Assembly (NCBI GenBank): GCA_023105745.1
Contig: JALGQZ010000004.1
Span: 37,958,437-38,022,436, forward strand
From: Austropuccinia psidii
Taxonomy: Eukaryota > Basidiomycota > Pucciniomycetes > Pucciniales > Sphaerophragmiaceae
Length of the DNA stretch: 64,000 nucleotides
Direction of reading: 5' to 3'
Part shown: positions 9,713-20,521 of the stretch, piece after piece
How positions within the stretch are numbered: the stretch's first letter is position 1
How the letters are laid out: each line of letters opens with the position of its first letter
Notes under the pieces: model-generated
The model's database searches: none
The model's input: the letters and a program-made list of their open reading frames with translations, nothing else
Told to the model about the DNA's origin: nothing
Translations under genes and position numbers: made by a program

Positions 9713-11434
9713 TGTCACAACCACCAGTTTGACCCTCCTCCTTGATGGTTGTGGCAATCCAACCTGGAGCCAAATTGGGGCCAATTGGCCACGTCATATC
9801 ATTTATGGCCCATTGGCCCCCATTGGGTGTCCAATGGCTCTTACGCCACAGCCCATCCCAATGGCCATTTATGGCCTCCATCATCTTTTATGGCCCCAGG
9901 CCATTTCCGGCCGTCATTGGCCCTCTTGGCCAATTCACACCTCACCAACCCCCAGGCCTTCATCATTGATTTTGGGCCTGGGGGGTCCTTTTTGTCTTCT
10001 AGGGGCCTCCAGGCCCCCTAGCCACTACCATTCGATCCAGGCCCCCCCTGTTAATTAGGGGGTCTTGGGCCTAAGTGGCCTCTTTGTGCCATTTAGGCCC
10101 CCTACGGTCCGTACAGTCCGTAAGCCGTGGTCCGCAGGCCTTTTAGGCCCCTTTTGGCCTAATCCAATGAGGCCAAAAGGGGCCAAAGGGGGCAACCACC
10201 TAGCCCCCAAGGCCAGGTGGGTCCCAAATCACATCTGGGCCCACCTGAGCCAAAATTGGTCATATTTCCCTTGGACTCAAAATTGGCCAAAAACGCCATG
10301 GACACCTTTTTGGCCATAAATCACGTAGGACCCATTTTTGGCCATGGACCACTATGTATCAATATCTCCGTCATGGCCTCTGGCAACTACCAGGGGCCAC
10401 CAAATCAGTTCATCAAGCTTTTCCCTCAACTTGAGGAAAATTCTTCCATACCTCCATGCACCCCATACTCAAGGTTGCAGGAGTGGTGCATATATGGTGT
10501 TATATACCATTATGCACCATTTTTGCTCAGCAATTCAATGGTGACGTTTTCAGGACTCAATTCCATCTTCTCATTTCAAGACACCAAAATCCAACACCCA
10601 TTTCAAAGGAGGACTTTCGGACTCATCAGTTGGGTAATCCATGGTGGCAAGCAGAAGACCATTCAAGGACTCCAACCACCGGGCTATGCAGGAGTTGGGT
10701 TGGTACTCTCATTAAGGATTCTTCCAACATTCATTCTCAGAGGTATTCCATCATTTCAATCAGTTGTCAAGGCATCAAGTATTTCAATACTCCTTGGACA
10801 ACTCAATTGGTTCATACAGGCAGCAATCAATCAACCTGTATGTACTTGGCCCAATTGGGCCAATTCATATTCCACTGTGGGAATTCAATCACAAAGTTCA
10901 ACTTCAAGATGGCCAGAACTGCATTGGTCTGATTTGGACAATACAGCCGGTGATCCACCTTCAGGATCAATCTTTCAGTTTTTAACATATACTGGCCACC
11001 TTTCAGCACCTGGGGACTTTTTCCCCAGTTAATTAATATATTGGATTTATTTTTATCCTTATTTTCTTTTACATTATTAAAGTTAATACTGATAATCTTA
11101 AGTCAGTCATTAGCACCCTTTTTCTCTCTTTCTTTCTTTGCCTGTCAGTGGATATTGGTGGTCATATCCTTTACTAATTCCATTGTTCTTTCTGGCAGGT
11201 TGAAACAGTGAATTGAGGATTCACTTGGTTGGCTTCTTGGCCTTTGGCTTCCTTTTATCTTTGGCCTCTGGCTTCATCCTTATTATTCTTTTATCTTTGG
11301 CATATTTGTCCCATCTCTTTTTTCTGCTTAAGAAATATATTCCGTAGTATTTCTTATCATCTTTGGAGCCCTCCAAGTGAGTTCTTGATTCCTGAGTGCC
11401 AGGCCCTCTTACTTCCATAAGAGCCCCTGTGACA
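9713..11434 (+). repeat. A2 5' LTR
   Basis: 1722 bp, TGTCACAACCACC...CCCCTGTGACA. It differs from the 3' LTR (1686 bp) by one net 36-bp indel near 9865-9910 and by scattered substitutions clustered in the GGCC-rich part. U3 is unusually rich in GGCC and GGTCCGT motifs. The likely R start is the hairpin and AGTTAATTAATATA segment at 11010-11040. Confidence 0.93.
11010..11040 (+). promoter_or_regulatory. A2 LTR hairpin and self-priming segment
   Basis: CTGGGGA-ctttt-TCCCCAG (11010-11028) is a perfect 7-bp stem. It runs directly into AGTTAATTAATATA (11027-11040), which is complementary to the bases after the 5' LTR (11435 onward). In Tf1/sushi-type elements the RNA 5' end folds back on such a site to prime reverse transcription. 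Also present in the 3' LTR, the A5 solo LTR, the A3 LTR and the A4 LTR. Confidence 0.6.
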
Positions 11435-11448
11435 TTATATTAATTCAC
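11435..11448 (+). other. A2 primer-binding site (self-primed type)
   Basis: TTATATTAATTCAC follows the LTR with no gap. There is no TGG start as expected for tRNA priming. Its reverse complement matches 12 of 14 bases of the LTR segment at 11027-11040. In A3 the equivalent match is 14 of 14. Confidence 0.55.
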
Positions 11449-12222
11449 TCATAATTTCTTTTCATTCTATTCATTCATTCTTCATCATTTTATTCATTCA
11501 TTCTTCATCAATTTCCCTCATTCATTCATCAAAATTATGACTCTTTAACGCTTATGAAAATTAACTGATTTTCTGTCACCTCTCAATTTTCTCTCATTCA
11601 TTTCTTTATTCTGAAAAATTGAAAGCTGACCCAAATTTTATTTCCTGTTTATCTTTTCAATCTTAATCTCAATCATCAATCTCATTCTATCCTTCATTTC
11701 AGGCGTCTTGTCATTTTGATTTTCAGATTATTCATCAAATTATTCAGACACGTTCTTCATATCAGGATTCAATTTGATTTTCTCTTCAAGAATTTTGATT
11801 TCAGGAAGAATTCACTTGATAATTGATTTGATTGACTGATTTGGCATAATTGATATTGACTTCAAGATATTTGATTGACCTGAAGATTTTTCCATTGACT
11901 GCTGAATTTCACATCAAGATTTTGACATAAATTGATTTTTGACTCAAGAATTCATTTGACTGATTGATTTTCACTGCAAGATTTTGGTTTCATTGATTTT
12001 GATTGATTGATTTTATTGACCTCAAGACTTTCATTGATTTGGATTTTTTGACTTCAAGACTCATCTGATTTGATTGATTGACGTACCTGAAGACTTTAAT
12101 TGATTCATTGATTTTCCCCTCAAGATTTGATTTGATTTCGATCCTCAAGACTATTTTGGTTTTGCCTCAAGTTTTTATTCAAGTTTTGCTTCTTTTTATT
12201 TAAATTTTACTCTTATTCAATC
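11449..12222 (+). repeat. A2 leader with degenerate CAAGA / TTGATT array
   Basis: 11450-11530 is rich in TTCATTCA repeats. 11780-12170 is an irregular array in which CAAGA (CTTCAAGA, CTCAAGA) alternates with TTGATT blocks every 20-40 bases. The A3 leader carries the same array on the minus strand (57840-58350). No ORF. It ends at the gag start codon (12223). Confidence 0.6.
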
Positions 12223-13560
12223 ATGCCACTCCAACACTCACCTCCTGAAAGACAGACCAGGTCCCAGGCTCAAACTCAAGCTGTTCTTACTCCCACTCCA
12301 AGAGTTCCTCTTGATGGCACCCCAGCAGTTCCTCAACTGAGGGCCCAATTAGATAGAGGACCCCGCATGGAAGGAGCAGCACCATCCAGGAAGGAAGGAA
12401 GAGTGCCAAGAAGATCAAATTCTTTTTCAGGAGTAGTTGGACGTTTTCCAGGCATGTCAAGGACTAGTTTCAAAGGTCCAGGTAAAGACAGTGACGAGGA
12501 GGAGGAGAATTCTGTGGAAGAGGAAGATTCTGAAGGTACTGAAGGTGTTCCTGCTCCGGTGGGGGCATCCCAAGGCACTGGAAGACCAACTCTAGCCCAG
12601 TCTGATCAGCCTGTCTCTCACCAATCTGAACTATCTTTATTGGCCATTATGCAGCAAATGACTCAGATCATGGCCAATCTTCAAGCAGCTTCTTCTTCTG
12701 ATTCATCAAGACCACCAGCCTTCAAGACTCCATCTATGAAGGCACCAGAATGCTTTGATGGGACTCAGCCCTTCAAAGTCAGAAGCTTTATTCAATCTTG
12801 TCAACTCGTCTTTCATAATGATCCGGCAAACCTCTCTCAAGATAGAAAGAAGGTTCTTTATGCCACTTCATTCTTAGTTGGCAGGGCTGCAAAATGGATT
12901 GAGCCTTATCTTTCCAATCTCAATAATCAAGACTCAAGTTACCTTCTCAATTCCTGGCCACTGTTTGAATCCCACTTGTTTATTTTATTTGGAGACCCAA
13001 ATGAAGTTAGAAAAGCTGAAGCAGAATTGGATGGCCTTAGGATGAAAGAAGGTGGGCATGTTGCTTTATATATTGCCAATTTCAGGAGTTTGGTTTCAAG
13101 AATCGGAGATTGGGGTCAAAGGACTCTTATTCATCATTTCAGGAAGGGCTTGGCCTCCAGAATTCTGGATCAATTAGCCTCCCATCCTTCAAATATTGAT
13201 TCTCTTCAAGACTTAATATACATCATCCTGGAACGTCATACCAGGTACCATGAGAGGCAAAAGGAGAAGAATCATCATCAAGAGAAGAAGCCTGAAGTCT
13301 TGAAGTCTCACTCTTCTCATCATCAAGTTTCTTCAAGCTCAAGGCATAAGAAGAAATTTCATTCTCAAAAGCGGGACAAGCCCCATTCTTCCTTGTTGAA
13401 TAAGGACTTTAAGTTGAAGGGTTCTGAAAAAGAGAGAAGAATCAAAGAGGGCTTGTGTACCTATTGTGGTGGGAAGCATAGTATTGAGTCCTGTGTCAAA
13501 AGGCCTCAAAATAAGCTTACCCAACCGTCAGGCAGTTTTCCCAGCCAGGGAAAAGCCTGA
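12223..13560 (+). CDS. gag: A2 Gag polyprotein, intact
   Basis: 445 residues from the first ATG after the leader to TGA at 13558. Residues 1-85 are Ser/Arg/Pro-rich. An acidic patch lies at about 88-108 (DSDEEEEN...). The retrotransposon Gag core is at about 165-330, with FDGTQPFKVRSFIQSCQLVF, AAKWIEPYLS, GHVALYIANFRSLVSRIGDW. A Lys/His/Ser-rich basic region is at about 345-405. One zinc knuckle follows: Cys412, Cys415, His419, Cys424 (CTYCGGKHSIESC). Gag builds the virus-like particle and the knuckle binds RNA. It is the only long undamaged retroelement frame in the window. pol follows in a separate frame. Confidence 0.92.
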   Translation: MPLQHSPPERQTRSQAQTQAVLTPTPRVPLDGTPAVPQLRAQLDRGPRMEGAAPSRKEGRVPRRSNSFSGVVGRFPGMSRTSFKGPGKDSDEEEENSVEEEDSEGTEGVPAPVGASQGTGRPTLAQSDQPVSHQSELSLLAIMQQMTQIMANLQAASSSDSSRPPAFKTPSMKAPECFDGTQPFKVRSFIQSCQLVFHNDPANLSQDRKKVLYATSFLVGRAAKWIEPYLSNLNNQDSSYLLNSWPLFESHLFILFGDPNEVRKAEAELDGLRMKEGGHVALYIANFRSLVSRIGDWGQRTLIHHFRKGLASRILDQLASHPSNIDSLQDLIYIILERHTRYHERQKEKNHHQEKKPEVLKSHSSHHQVSSSSRHKKKFHSQKRDKPHSSLLNKDFKLKGSEKERRIKEGLCTYCGGKHSIESCVKRPQNKLTQPSGSFPSQGKA

Positions 13561-13574
13561 GTGAAGATCATGTT

Positions 13575-14222
13575 GTGTTCAATGGTCTTCACAGTTTTCC
13601 TTCCAGAGCACAATTGTGCATTCTGAATACTGGTGTCAAAAATTCTCTTAAAATTTTTGTTTTTTCTTCTTTTTCTGATGTTTTTTACAGTATTCTCATT
13701 GATTCTGGTGCTACACACTCATTTATTGCAAAGCAGTTTGTTCACAAGTACTCATTGACTACGTCAGAACTTCCAGAGAAGATTCCTCTTATCATTTTGG
13801 ACTCCTCTGAGTCCCCTTCCTTATTTGTTACTCACCATACTAAATATATGGTTGAGCTCCCTACCTTCCCAAGCTTTGAATGGGACTTTTTAGTCATTGA
13901 TACTCCCAAGGGAGAAGACCTCATATTGGGCTTTGACTTTCTCAATCATTTCAATCCTTCTATTTATTGGAGGCAAGGGCTGATCACCTTTAATCCTGAT
14001 CATTTGGACTACTCTGATCCTTCTAATTCTGTCCGTGATGACTTTTCTTCTGCCAAATCTTGTGCAGCTCTGGTTGGTGATTCTAGAACACCATCATTTC
14101 TGTCTTCTGTCCATATTCCTTCCCTTAATTCCCCACAGTCATTACTATCTCCTAGAGCTGAAGTCTTCAAAGAGATTCAAGATGTTGGAGAAGATGATTC
14201 TGTATCTTCACTTCACCTGTAA
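13575..14222 (+). pseudogene. pol: A2 pol, protease segment
   Basis: The frame starts 14 bases after the gag stop. Retropepsin active site FYSILIDSGATHSFIAKQ is intact, followed by the flap-side block EWDFLVIDTPKGEDLILGFDFL. The frame ends at a TAA (14220-14222) after SSLHL, where a small frameshift separates it from the RT part; A1 reads SLLHLFQGD at this place. Release of pol as a separate frame just after gag suggests reinitiation or a +1 shift (inference). Confidence 0.85.
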
Positions 14223-14231
14223 TTTGGGAAT

Positions 14232-15731
14232 ATGGACCTTCCTCCTTCATCTTATCATGACTCGCTGGAGGAGCTGTGGGATGAAGAGGAAGAGCCAGAA
14301 GAAGTAGAAACCGTGATGAAGGTTGTTCCTCCTGTCTATCACCAATACTTGGATGTATTCTCCAAGGTGAAAGCAGAGAAACTTCCTCCTCACCGCGCCT
14401 GTGATCATCATATTGAACTGTAGGGGTCTCTACCTCCAGTTGGGGTGATCTACTCTTTATCCAAACAAGAGTCGGATACACTCAGGGCCTACATTTCAGA
14501 GAATGTAGAGAAAGGTTTCATCCAGTCAAGCTCCTCTTCAACAGGAGCACCTGTCCTCTTTGTCAAAAAGAAAGATGGTGGCCTCCGTTTGTGTGTTGAT
14601 TACCGCAAACTCAATGCTGTTACTAGGAAGAACAAGTATCCTGTTCCTCCTATGAATCAGCTCCTCAATGTCTTTAATGGTTCTTCTATCTTCTCCAAGA
14701 TTGATCTGCGTGGTGCATATAACCTGCTCAGAATCAAGGAGGTTGATGAACACTTGACTTGTTTTAGAACCAAATATGGCAGTTATGAATACTTTGTTAT
14801 GCCATTTGGGCTCACCAATGCCCCTGCTTCTTTTCAAAATCTTGTCAATGATATCTTTCAAGATCTTCTCAATGTTTATGTTGTGGTTTATTTGGATGAC
14901 ATTATGGTCTTTTCCAAATCTGAGAAAGAACATGTCACTCATGTGTCCACTGTTCTTTCCAGACTCAGAGCCAATAACCTTTTTGCTAAGGCGTCCAAAT
15001 GCCTGTTTCATGTTTCAAGCGTGGAATATCTTGGTTATGTAGTTTCTTCTGAAGGCCTCAAGATGGACCAAGCAAAAGTCCAGCAAATTCTCAATTGGTC
15101 ACCTCCAAGAAACCTCAAGGCTCTTCAATCCTTCCTTGGCTTTGCCAGCTTCTACCGCCATTTCATCAGGAATTATTCAAAGAAGATCAGTTCACTCACC
15201 AGTTTCCTCAAGAAAGATTCCTGTTTTCCCCTCAATGAGGAAGCTCTTAGTCAGTTTCACCACCGCTCCAATCCTTCTCTACCCACCATTGTAGAGACCG
15301 ATGCATCAGATTATGCTTTGGGTGCTGTGCTGAGTCAGGTCTCTGACTCAGGAAAACATCCCATTGCATTTGAAAGCCGCAAGCTTATCCCAGCAGAGCT
15401 CAATTACGAAATTCATGACAAGGAACTCCTTTGTATTTTCTGGGCGCTCAAGCGCTAGAGGGCTTTTCTTCTTTCACTGACTTCCCCTTTTAAAGTTCTT
15501 ACCGATCACTCTTCCCTTCAATACTTCATGACCTCCAAAGTACTCACTCGCCATCAAGCCCGTTGGGCTGAATTCCTTTCTGAATTTCATTTCTCAATCA
15601 CTTACCACCCTGGCCGCCTAGCTACTCTTCCGGATGCCTTATCACGTTGGGACAATGTTTATCCGGAGAGGGGGGAGGATTTCATCAGCAAGAATTCAAT
15701 GAATTTTCAGCAAATCATTAAGCAAGATTAA
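14232..15731 (+). pseudogene. pol: A2 pol, reverse transcriptase and RNase H
   Basis: RT blocks are clear: VEKGFIQSSSSSTGAPVLFVKKKDGG, LRLCVDYRKLNAVT, FSKIDLRGAYNLLRIKE, MPFGLTNAPASFQNLVNDI, VVYLDDIMVFSKS (catalytic YLDD intact, about 14887-14900), then VEYLGYVVSSEGLKM. RNase H starts TIVETDASDYALG. Damage: TAG at 14421-14423, a 36-nt in-frame deletion between RT and RNase H (FHHRSNPSL replaces the longer A1 connection), TAG at 15456 in place of a Trp codon, TAA at 15729. Confidence 0.92.
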
Positions 15732-16453
15732 GTTCAACCCTCAAAGTTTTTTGCAGTCAAAGTGGAATCTTTTTCAAATTTGATTGATTCAATTCAGAAG
15801 AAATTATGGCAAGATCCCCAGTACAGAAGTATCCTTGAAGATTTGGGTAAAGGTAAATCTGTCCAAGATTATTCTCTTGATTCCTCCTCCCAACTTCTTC
15901 TTTTCAAAGATCGGGTGGTAGTCCCAAATGACTCCACAATTTAACTTAGTATTCTTCAAAAGCGTCACGATTCTCCTCTAGCTGGCCACCCTGACCAAGA
16001 GAAGACTCTCAAACTTGTCAAGCGGGATTTCCACTGGTCCGGCATGACTCAATTTGTCAAGGATTATGTTTCATCCTGTCAACAGTGCTCAAGGAACAAG
16101 AATACCTCTTCCAATTCCAAATGGTCCTTGGATTTGTCTTTCAATGGACTTCATCACTCAACTGCCGCTGTCTAATTCCTTTGATTCAATTCTGGTCATA
16201 GTCGACAGTTTCTCAAAAATGGCGGTTTTTATTCCAACCATGTCTTCAATCACTTCCCTGGATTTGGCCCATTTATTCATCAAGAATATCTTTTCTAAGC
16301 ATGGCCTTCCGTTAAGCATTGTCAGTGATAGAGGTTCACTCTTCGTTTCTTCCTTTCGGACCAATCTTTGTCAGCAGCTCAAGATTCCAAGAGACTTGTC
16401 AACTGCTTACCATCCAGAAACTGATGGACAGACAGAGAGGGTAAATCAGATAC
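15732..16453 (+). pseudogene. pol: A2 integrase, N-terminal part and core (before element D)
   Basis: Contains the H2C2 zinc domain (KRHDSPLAGHPDQEK...CQQCSRN), then SMDFITQLPL (first Asp), SDRGSLFVSSF (second Asp) and HPETDGQTERVNQIL (Glu). All three catalytic acids are present. A TAA at 15942 and a short deletion near 16103 shift the frame. The reading ends at 16453, where element D is inserted; it resumes at 19163. Confidence 0.9.
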
Positions 16454-17143
16454 TGTGGTATACCATGACAGTTCAGCTGAATAAATTTTTTATTTTTATG
16501 GTAATTATTTATATAAAAGAGGATATCAATAGTATGAAATCACCTTTGGGGAAAAGTAACAGTAAAATAAACATGGAGTAACACAAATGATATATTCATT
16601 AAGGAAAATTGACCACAGGTTTGCTCTTCCAGTGTCACCCCACTGCACTATCCAACACATAATTGTGATGGACAGTACCCAAATCAAAGACCTTTTTCAA
16701 TTTTCTCTGTAAATAATTCTTTTTAATATATTCTTTTTAATATGCTTAAATATAAGAAATTGGGTGATTAATATAATCAGAGTCACAATGAGGATGCCAA
16801 TTAATAAAGCGCAGAGTTGTAGGCATCATAGGGGACATAGAAGATTCAAGATGTGGAACAAAACACTTTTGAAGTATCAATTTGGGAAATTTCATGTATT
16901 TTTGCTGTTATGAACCACTCAAAGAGGGGATAAGAATCATTGAGTTCCTTTAGATAATTAAATGATTAATTTTTGAAGACTGAAATAATTTATTGCTGAA
17001 TTGGAAAGGCCATATTACATCAACTTTTCTGTTAATGTAAACCCCAAATTTTCTCATTGAAGCTGCAGAAATGAAGAGTGGAACTGGATGTTGGAAGGGA
17101 TATGGTATGTATTAGTTTTTTTATTTTATTTTTATCTATTATT

Positions 17144-17180
17144 CTTGCATAGTGCTCCTCTTGTAAGGAGATTATGCAAG
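17144..17180. other. Hairpin inside element D
   Basis: CTTGCATA (17144-17151) pairs perfectly with TATGCAAG (17173-17180). An inner stem CTCCT/AGGAG adds 5 pairs around a 6-base loop. Function unknown. Confidence 0.5.
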
Positions 17181-17379
17181 GCTAGTAAGTTTGAAAAATA
17201 TTTTTGAAGAGAAAAGGAATGGGACATGTGATGTGGTCACTATTTTGAGAATCTCAGAAAAGGCCAACTGGCAGAGTTGCTAAGGAGGATCTCTGAAGCT
17301 GAGATCTGGAAATACTATAGGTTCAAGCCACAGTGGCAACATTCTAAAAATTGGGAATTTTAGGAAAATGAAATTTCTG

Positions 17380-17509
17380 GAAGTTTCAAGAAGTTTTAAG
17401 AAGCTTTAAGAGGTTTTAGGAAGTTTTAGGAAGTTTTAAGAAGTTTTAAGAAGTTTTAAGAAGATTTAGGAAGTTTTGGGAAGATTTAAGAAGAATTAGG
17501 AATTTTCAG
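17380..17509 (+). repeat. 10-bp tandem repeat, GAAGTTTTAA
   Basis: About 13 head-to-tail units of GAAGTTTTAA with point changes, no spacers. Exact 10-bp period. Confidence 0.85.
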
Positions 17510-17710
17510 GAAGAATACAGGTAATACAGGTAATATAGGTCAATGAGTAATACAGGAAGCCAGAAAACTATGTTACAGGAAAATCAGCTGACAGATTAGT
17601 AATCAATTGAGTAATACATGGAGATAAGGGTTCCAGGGCCAGAAATTAAGGCTTAACTGTATTACACAGCCACATGTCACATGTAAATGGGAGAGATAAG
17701 AATGAATGGA

Positions 17711-17920
17711 TCTGATTGGTCAGAAACACGTCACGTCATTAGGAAAAGTCAAGTGAAGCAATCTGATTGGTCAGAAATCCAGACTCGTGTCACGTCACAA
17801 CACGTTGCCCTGAAAATCAACAATTAAATTTTGCGCAGCTTTGCACAGCCACCAGAGGTTGAAAATTTCTAAGTCCCCTCTTTTTTGCACTCCTATGGAG
17901 GGCCCCACCGATATAAATAG
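17711..17920 (+). promoter_or_regulatory. Element D promoter with duplicated CCAAT/CRE modules
   Basis: TCTGATTGGTCAGAAA occurs twice (17711-17726, 17762-17777), each an inverted CCAAT box. Each is followed by bZIP/CRE-like CACGTCA sites (17727-17738 has two overlapping; 17791-17797). TATAAATAG is at 17912-17920, followed by a pyrimidine-rich initiator region. Confidence 0.6.
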
Positions 17921-19162
17921 AGGCCCTCTCTCCCACTTTTTCCCTTTTCCCCATCTAGAAATTGTAAATTCAATTTATTTTTTCTGATCCCTCTTCTAGG
18001 AGGTATACTAGAAATTTTGATAAATTAAGCCTAGTAACTGAGGTTTGTTGTTGACGTAGATCAAGAGAACCAATAGTGTGAAAAGACGTTAATTCATCCC
18101 TTACTAGCAGGTAGACTAGTGCCTTATTTAATTAGGATCTTAAATCTTGAAGCTCATGAGCAAGGCATCTCTGGAGTTTAGTGTTTAAATCCTTAAAAGT
18201 AATTTTGAGAGAGTTTTAAAATAAAACCATCAAACCAAAGTAATTTTGTAGGCTTTAAAATAAAACCTAACCATTATAATTAGTTTTGGGCTAGTTTTTG
18301 TTGAAAACTTCCTCAAAGAGAGTAATTTTGCTGGTTTTAAAACAAAACCTGCACAAACAAAGTAATTTTACTACTTTTTTAAAATAAAAGTGGATTTATA
18401 TTTATTGGGTAATCCCTAATAAATTATCCTCAAGGAACAAAATAAAATCAAATACATTATTGTTTAGCTCAAATTAATATTGAAACTATAACAATTAGAT
18501 ATTCTTATTATCAAAAAACCAGAAGAGATCATTTAATCTATTATTAAACCAACACCAAACATAACATTAAACTACCCATATTATACTATATCATTCACAA
18601 GTATTAGAGTATTATCCCATCAATCACATCATAAGGGCTTGAAATATATTTTTATCCCATTCAAGTTTATTATTTCAGAGAATTGAAGATTGTTGTTATC
18701 CTAGCTATTAGTTTCTATATCTATTAAAGAATTATCAAGAAAAGAATATTTTGTGGTTTTGTATTAGAAGATAGTGTTTCCTGTTATTTTTTATTTATTT
18801 TAGTTATTATATTACTTTATATATTGTTGTACTATCATCTGGTGGAATCCACTCAGCCTGCTGAAAGCTTTCAAAAGAATTTATGTCTTAAGGTTTTGAA
18901 TAACCATTGTTTTGAGTAGAGCAAAGTCTGACTAGAGATTGTTGAGTATAATATTTTCTGATCAAGCCACTATCAATAATAAAATTGATTTGGTGAACTC
19001 AGTAAAGATAACTTAGCATATTAGGAAGGGCAGTCTAGATTATTCTAGCACACGAGCAGAGCAATGGTTACAAGTCTCAAACAGCAATTCAAAACTGTTT
19101 TCTTGTAATTTCCCCTTCCAGGTACTGCCTCATTTTATCCCACACGCAGAGGAGTTCCCACA

Positions 19163-19987
19163 ATACTAGAACAGTATCTTCGGATGTATGTCAGTTATCA
19201 TCAAGATGATTGGAACACCTGGCTCCCTCTGGCTAAATTTGCCTACAATAATTCTGATCATTCTTCAACCAAGCAATCCCCGTTTTTCACTGTTTATGGA
19301 AGAGCTCCACACTTTGATTCAGTTCACATCACTCAATACACTCCTGCTGGAAAGTTATCAACAAAAATCCAATCAGTACAGCAAGATGTCAAGAGAGAAC
19401 TTGAAGCTTCCATAAACCGGTTTAAGAGGTATGCAGATAAAGGTAGAGCAAGTCCACCTGTTTTCAATCCTGGTGACATGGTATGGCTTTCCTCCAAGAA
19501 TATCAAATCAACCAGACCCACCAAAAAACTATCCGAAAGATGGTTGGGTCCCTTTCCAATCTTGAAGAAAGTCAGTTCTCATGCTTATCACCTCAAGCTT
19601 CCATCCCAATGGAAATCCGTCCACCCAGTCTTCCATATCTCCCTTCTGGAACCAGTCAAGACATCAACAATCCCATATCGGCATCAACCTCCTCCTCCTC
19701 CAATTACCATTGAAGAAGAAGAGGAATGGGAAGTCTCTCAAGTACTGGATTCAAAGCTCAAGAGGAGAAAGTTATGGTATCTGGTGGAATGGAAAGGTTT
19801 CAGCCAAGACCCAGAAAGATCCACTTGGGAACCAGCCGAAAACCTCAAGAATTGTCCACAGATTCGTTGGCCTGGCTTTCAACATCAAGTCCAAAATTAT
19901 GGCCACCTTTCACTTGGGGAAATGGACCATTCATTTTCATTGTTCTTTCCAAGTTTTCCAATTGAAGACACTCCTTCATCAAATTGA
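19163..19987 (+). pseudogene. pol: A2 integrase C-terminal part and chromodomain
   Basis: Continues the integrase frame after element D: EQYLRMYVSYHQDDWNTWLPLAKFAYNN, then FFTVYGRAP and the C-terminal GPF motif region LSERWLGPFPILKK. The chromodomain is intact: EEEWEVSQVLDSKLKRRKLWYLVEWKGFSQDPERSTWEPAENL. The last ~50 residues differ from the A1 tail. In life this part binds DNA and modified histone tails. No internal stop lies between 19184 and 19987. Confidence 0.92.
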
Positions 19988-20521
19988 TATCATTATTTAT
20001 GGCACTGGCGTGATTGGTAACTTGTAAAAGTAAGTTCCTCTCCTGGTGTGCACTTCCCTGAGGGGTCTACGATCTGTCAAAACATCACCTTGGCCACTCT
20101 GTGAGCACCTGGCATCAAATTCTTTTTTCCAGGTCCTTGGACACTCTCAAAATCAACTGTCGTAATCCGTGATGAAGATTGGATTCCTCCTTGAAATTCA
20201 TTTTCTCTTTTAATTTTCTTTTTTCTTTCTTTATATCTGTTTCTTTTCTCTTTTATTCATTATATTTTCTTAAAATTCTTTTCTTATAACTTTTTAATGC
20301 CAAATCTTCATGTCAAATCACGTTTTCAACATTGTCAAAGCCAAATGTCAAGAGAAGACCAAGTCAACCTCAATTCATATGCCAACAAGTTTATCAGTTC
20401 AATTTTTCTTTTCAAGATTCAATGCCTCTGGAATCCCTACGTCAAATCCATCTCAATAGCCTCAACAAGCTTCTACCTTATCTTGGTGCTCAGGAGCTCA
20501 CCATTCAAGGTAGGGGGGTAC
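19988..20521 (+). other. A2 3' untranslated region, with intron-like segment and polypurine tract
   Basis: GTAAGTTCCTCTCC at 20030 to TTTTTTCCAG at 20132 forms a candidate 103-nt intron shared with A1 and A6. A long pyrimidine tract follows (20200-20290). The polypurine tract AAGGTAGGGGGGT (20507-20519) precedes the 3' LTR and would prime plus-strand synthesis. Confidence 0.6.

Larger units (their letters stand above)
16454..19162 (+). mobile_element. Element D: 2.7-kb non-coding LTR-like insertion in A2 integrase
   Basis: Starts TGTGGTATACC and ends GGAGTTCCCACA, flanked by ATAC (or ATACT if the first base is counted in the target). The uninterrupted target can be read in A1 (5403-5420). 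Nothing long is encoded. It has a complete promoter (CCAAT boxes, CACGTCA sites, TATA box) in its middle, like a U3, and AT-rich sequence after it. Best explanation: a solo LTR of a large LTR element; a non-autonomous element is the alternative. Confidence 0.65.

Noticed and set aside
10217..11032. 271-codon open frame in both A2 LTRs (also 20990-21805)
   Set aside because: The two copies differ at about 16 residues, nearly all by single base changes that alter the amino acid, and the frame is broken in the A5 LTR. It behaves as non-coding U3 sequence in a stop-poor GC-rich patch.
17380..17509. Regular short repeats as a possible CRISPR array
   Set aside because: The units are 10 bp and contiguous without spacers, in a fungal context; this is a minisatellite.
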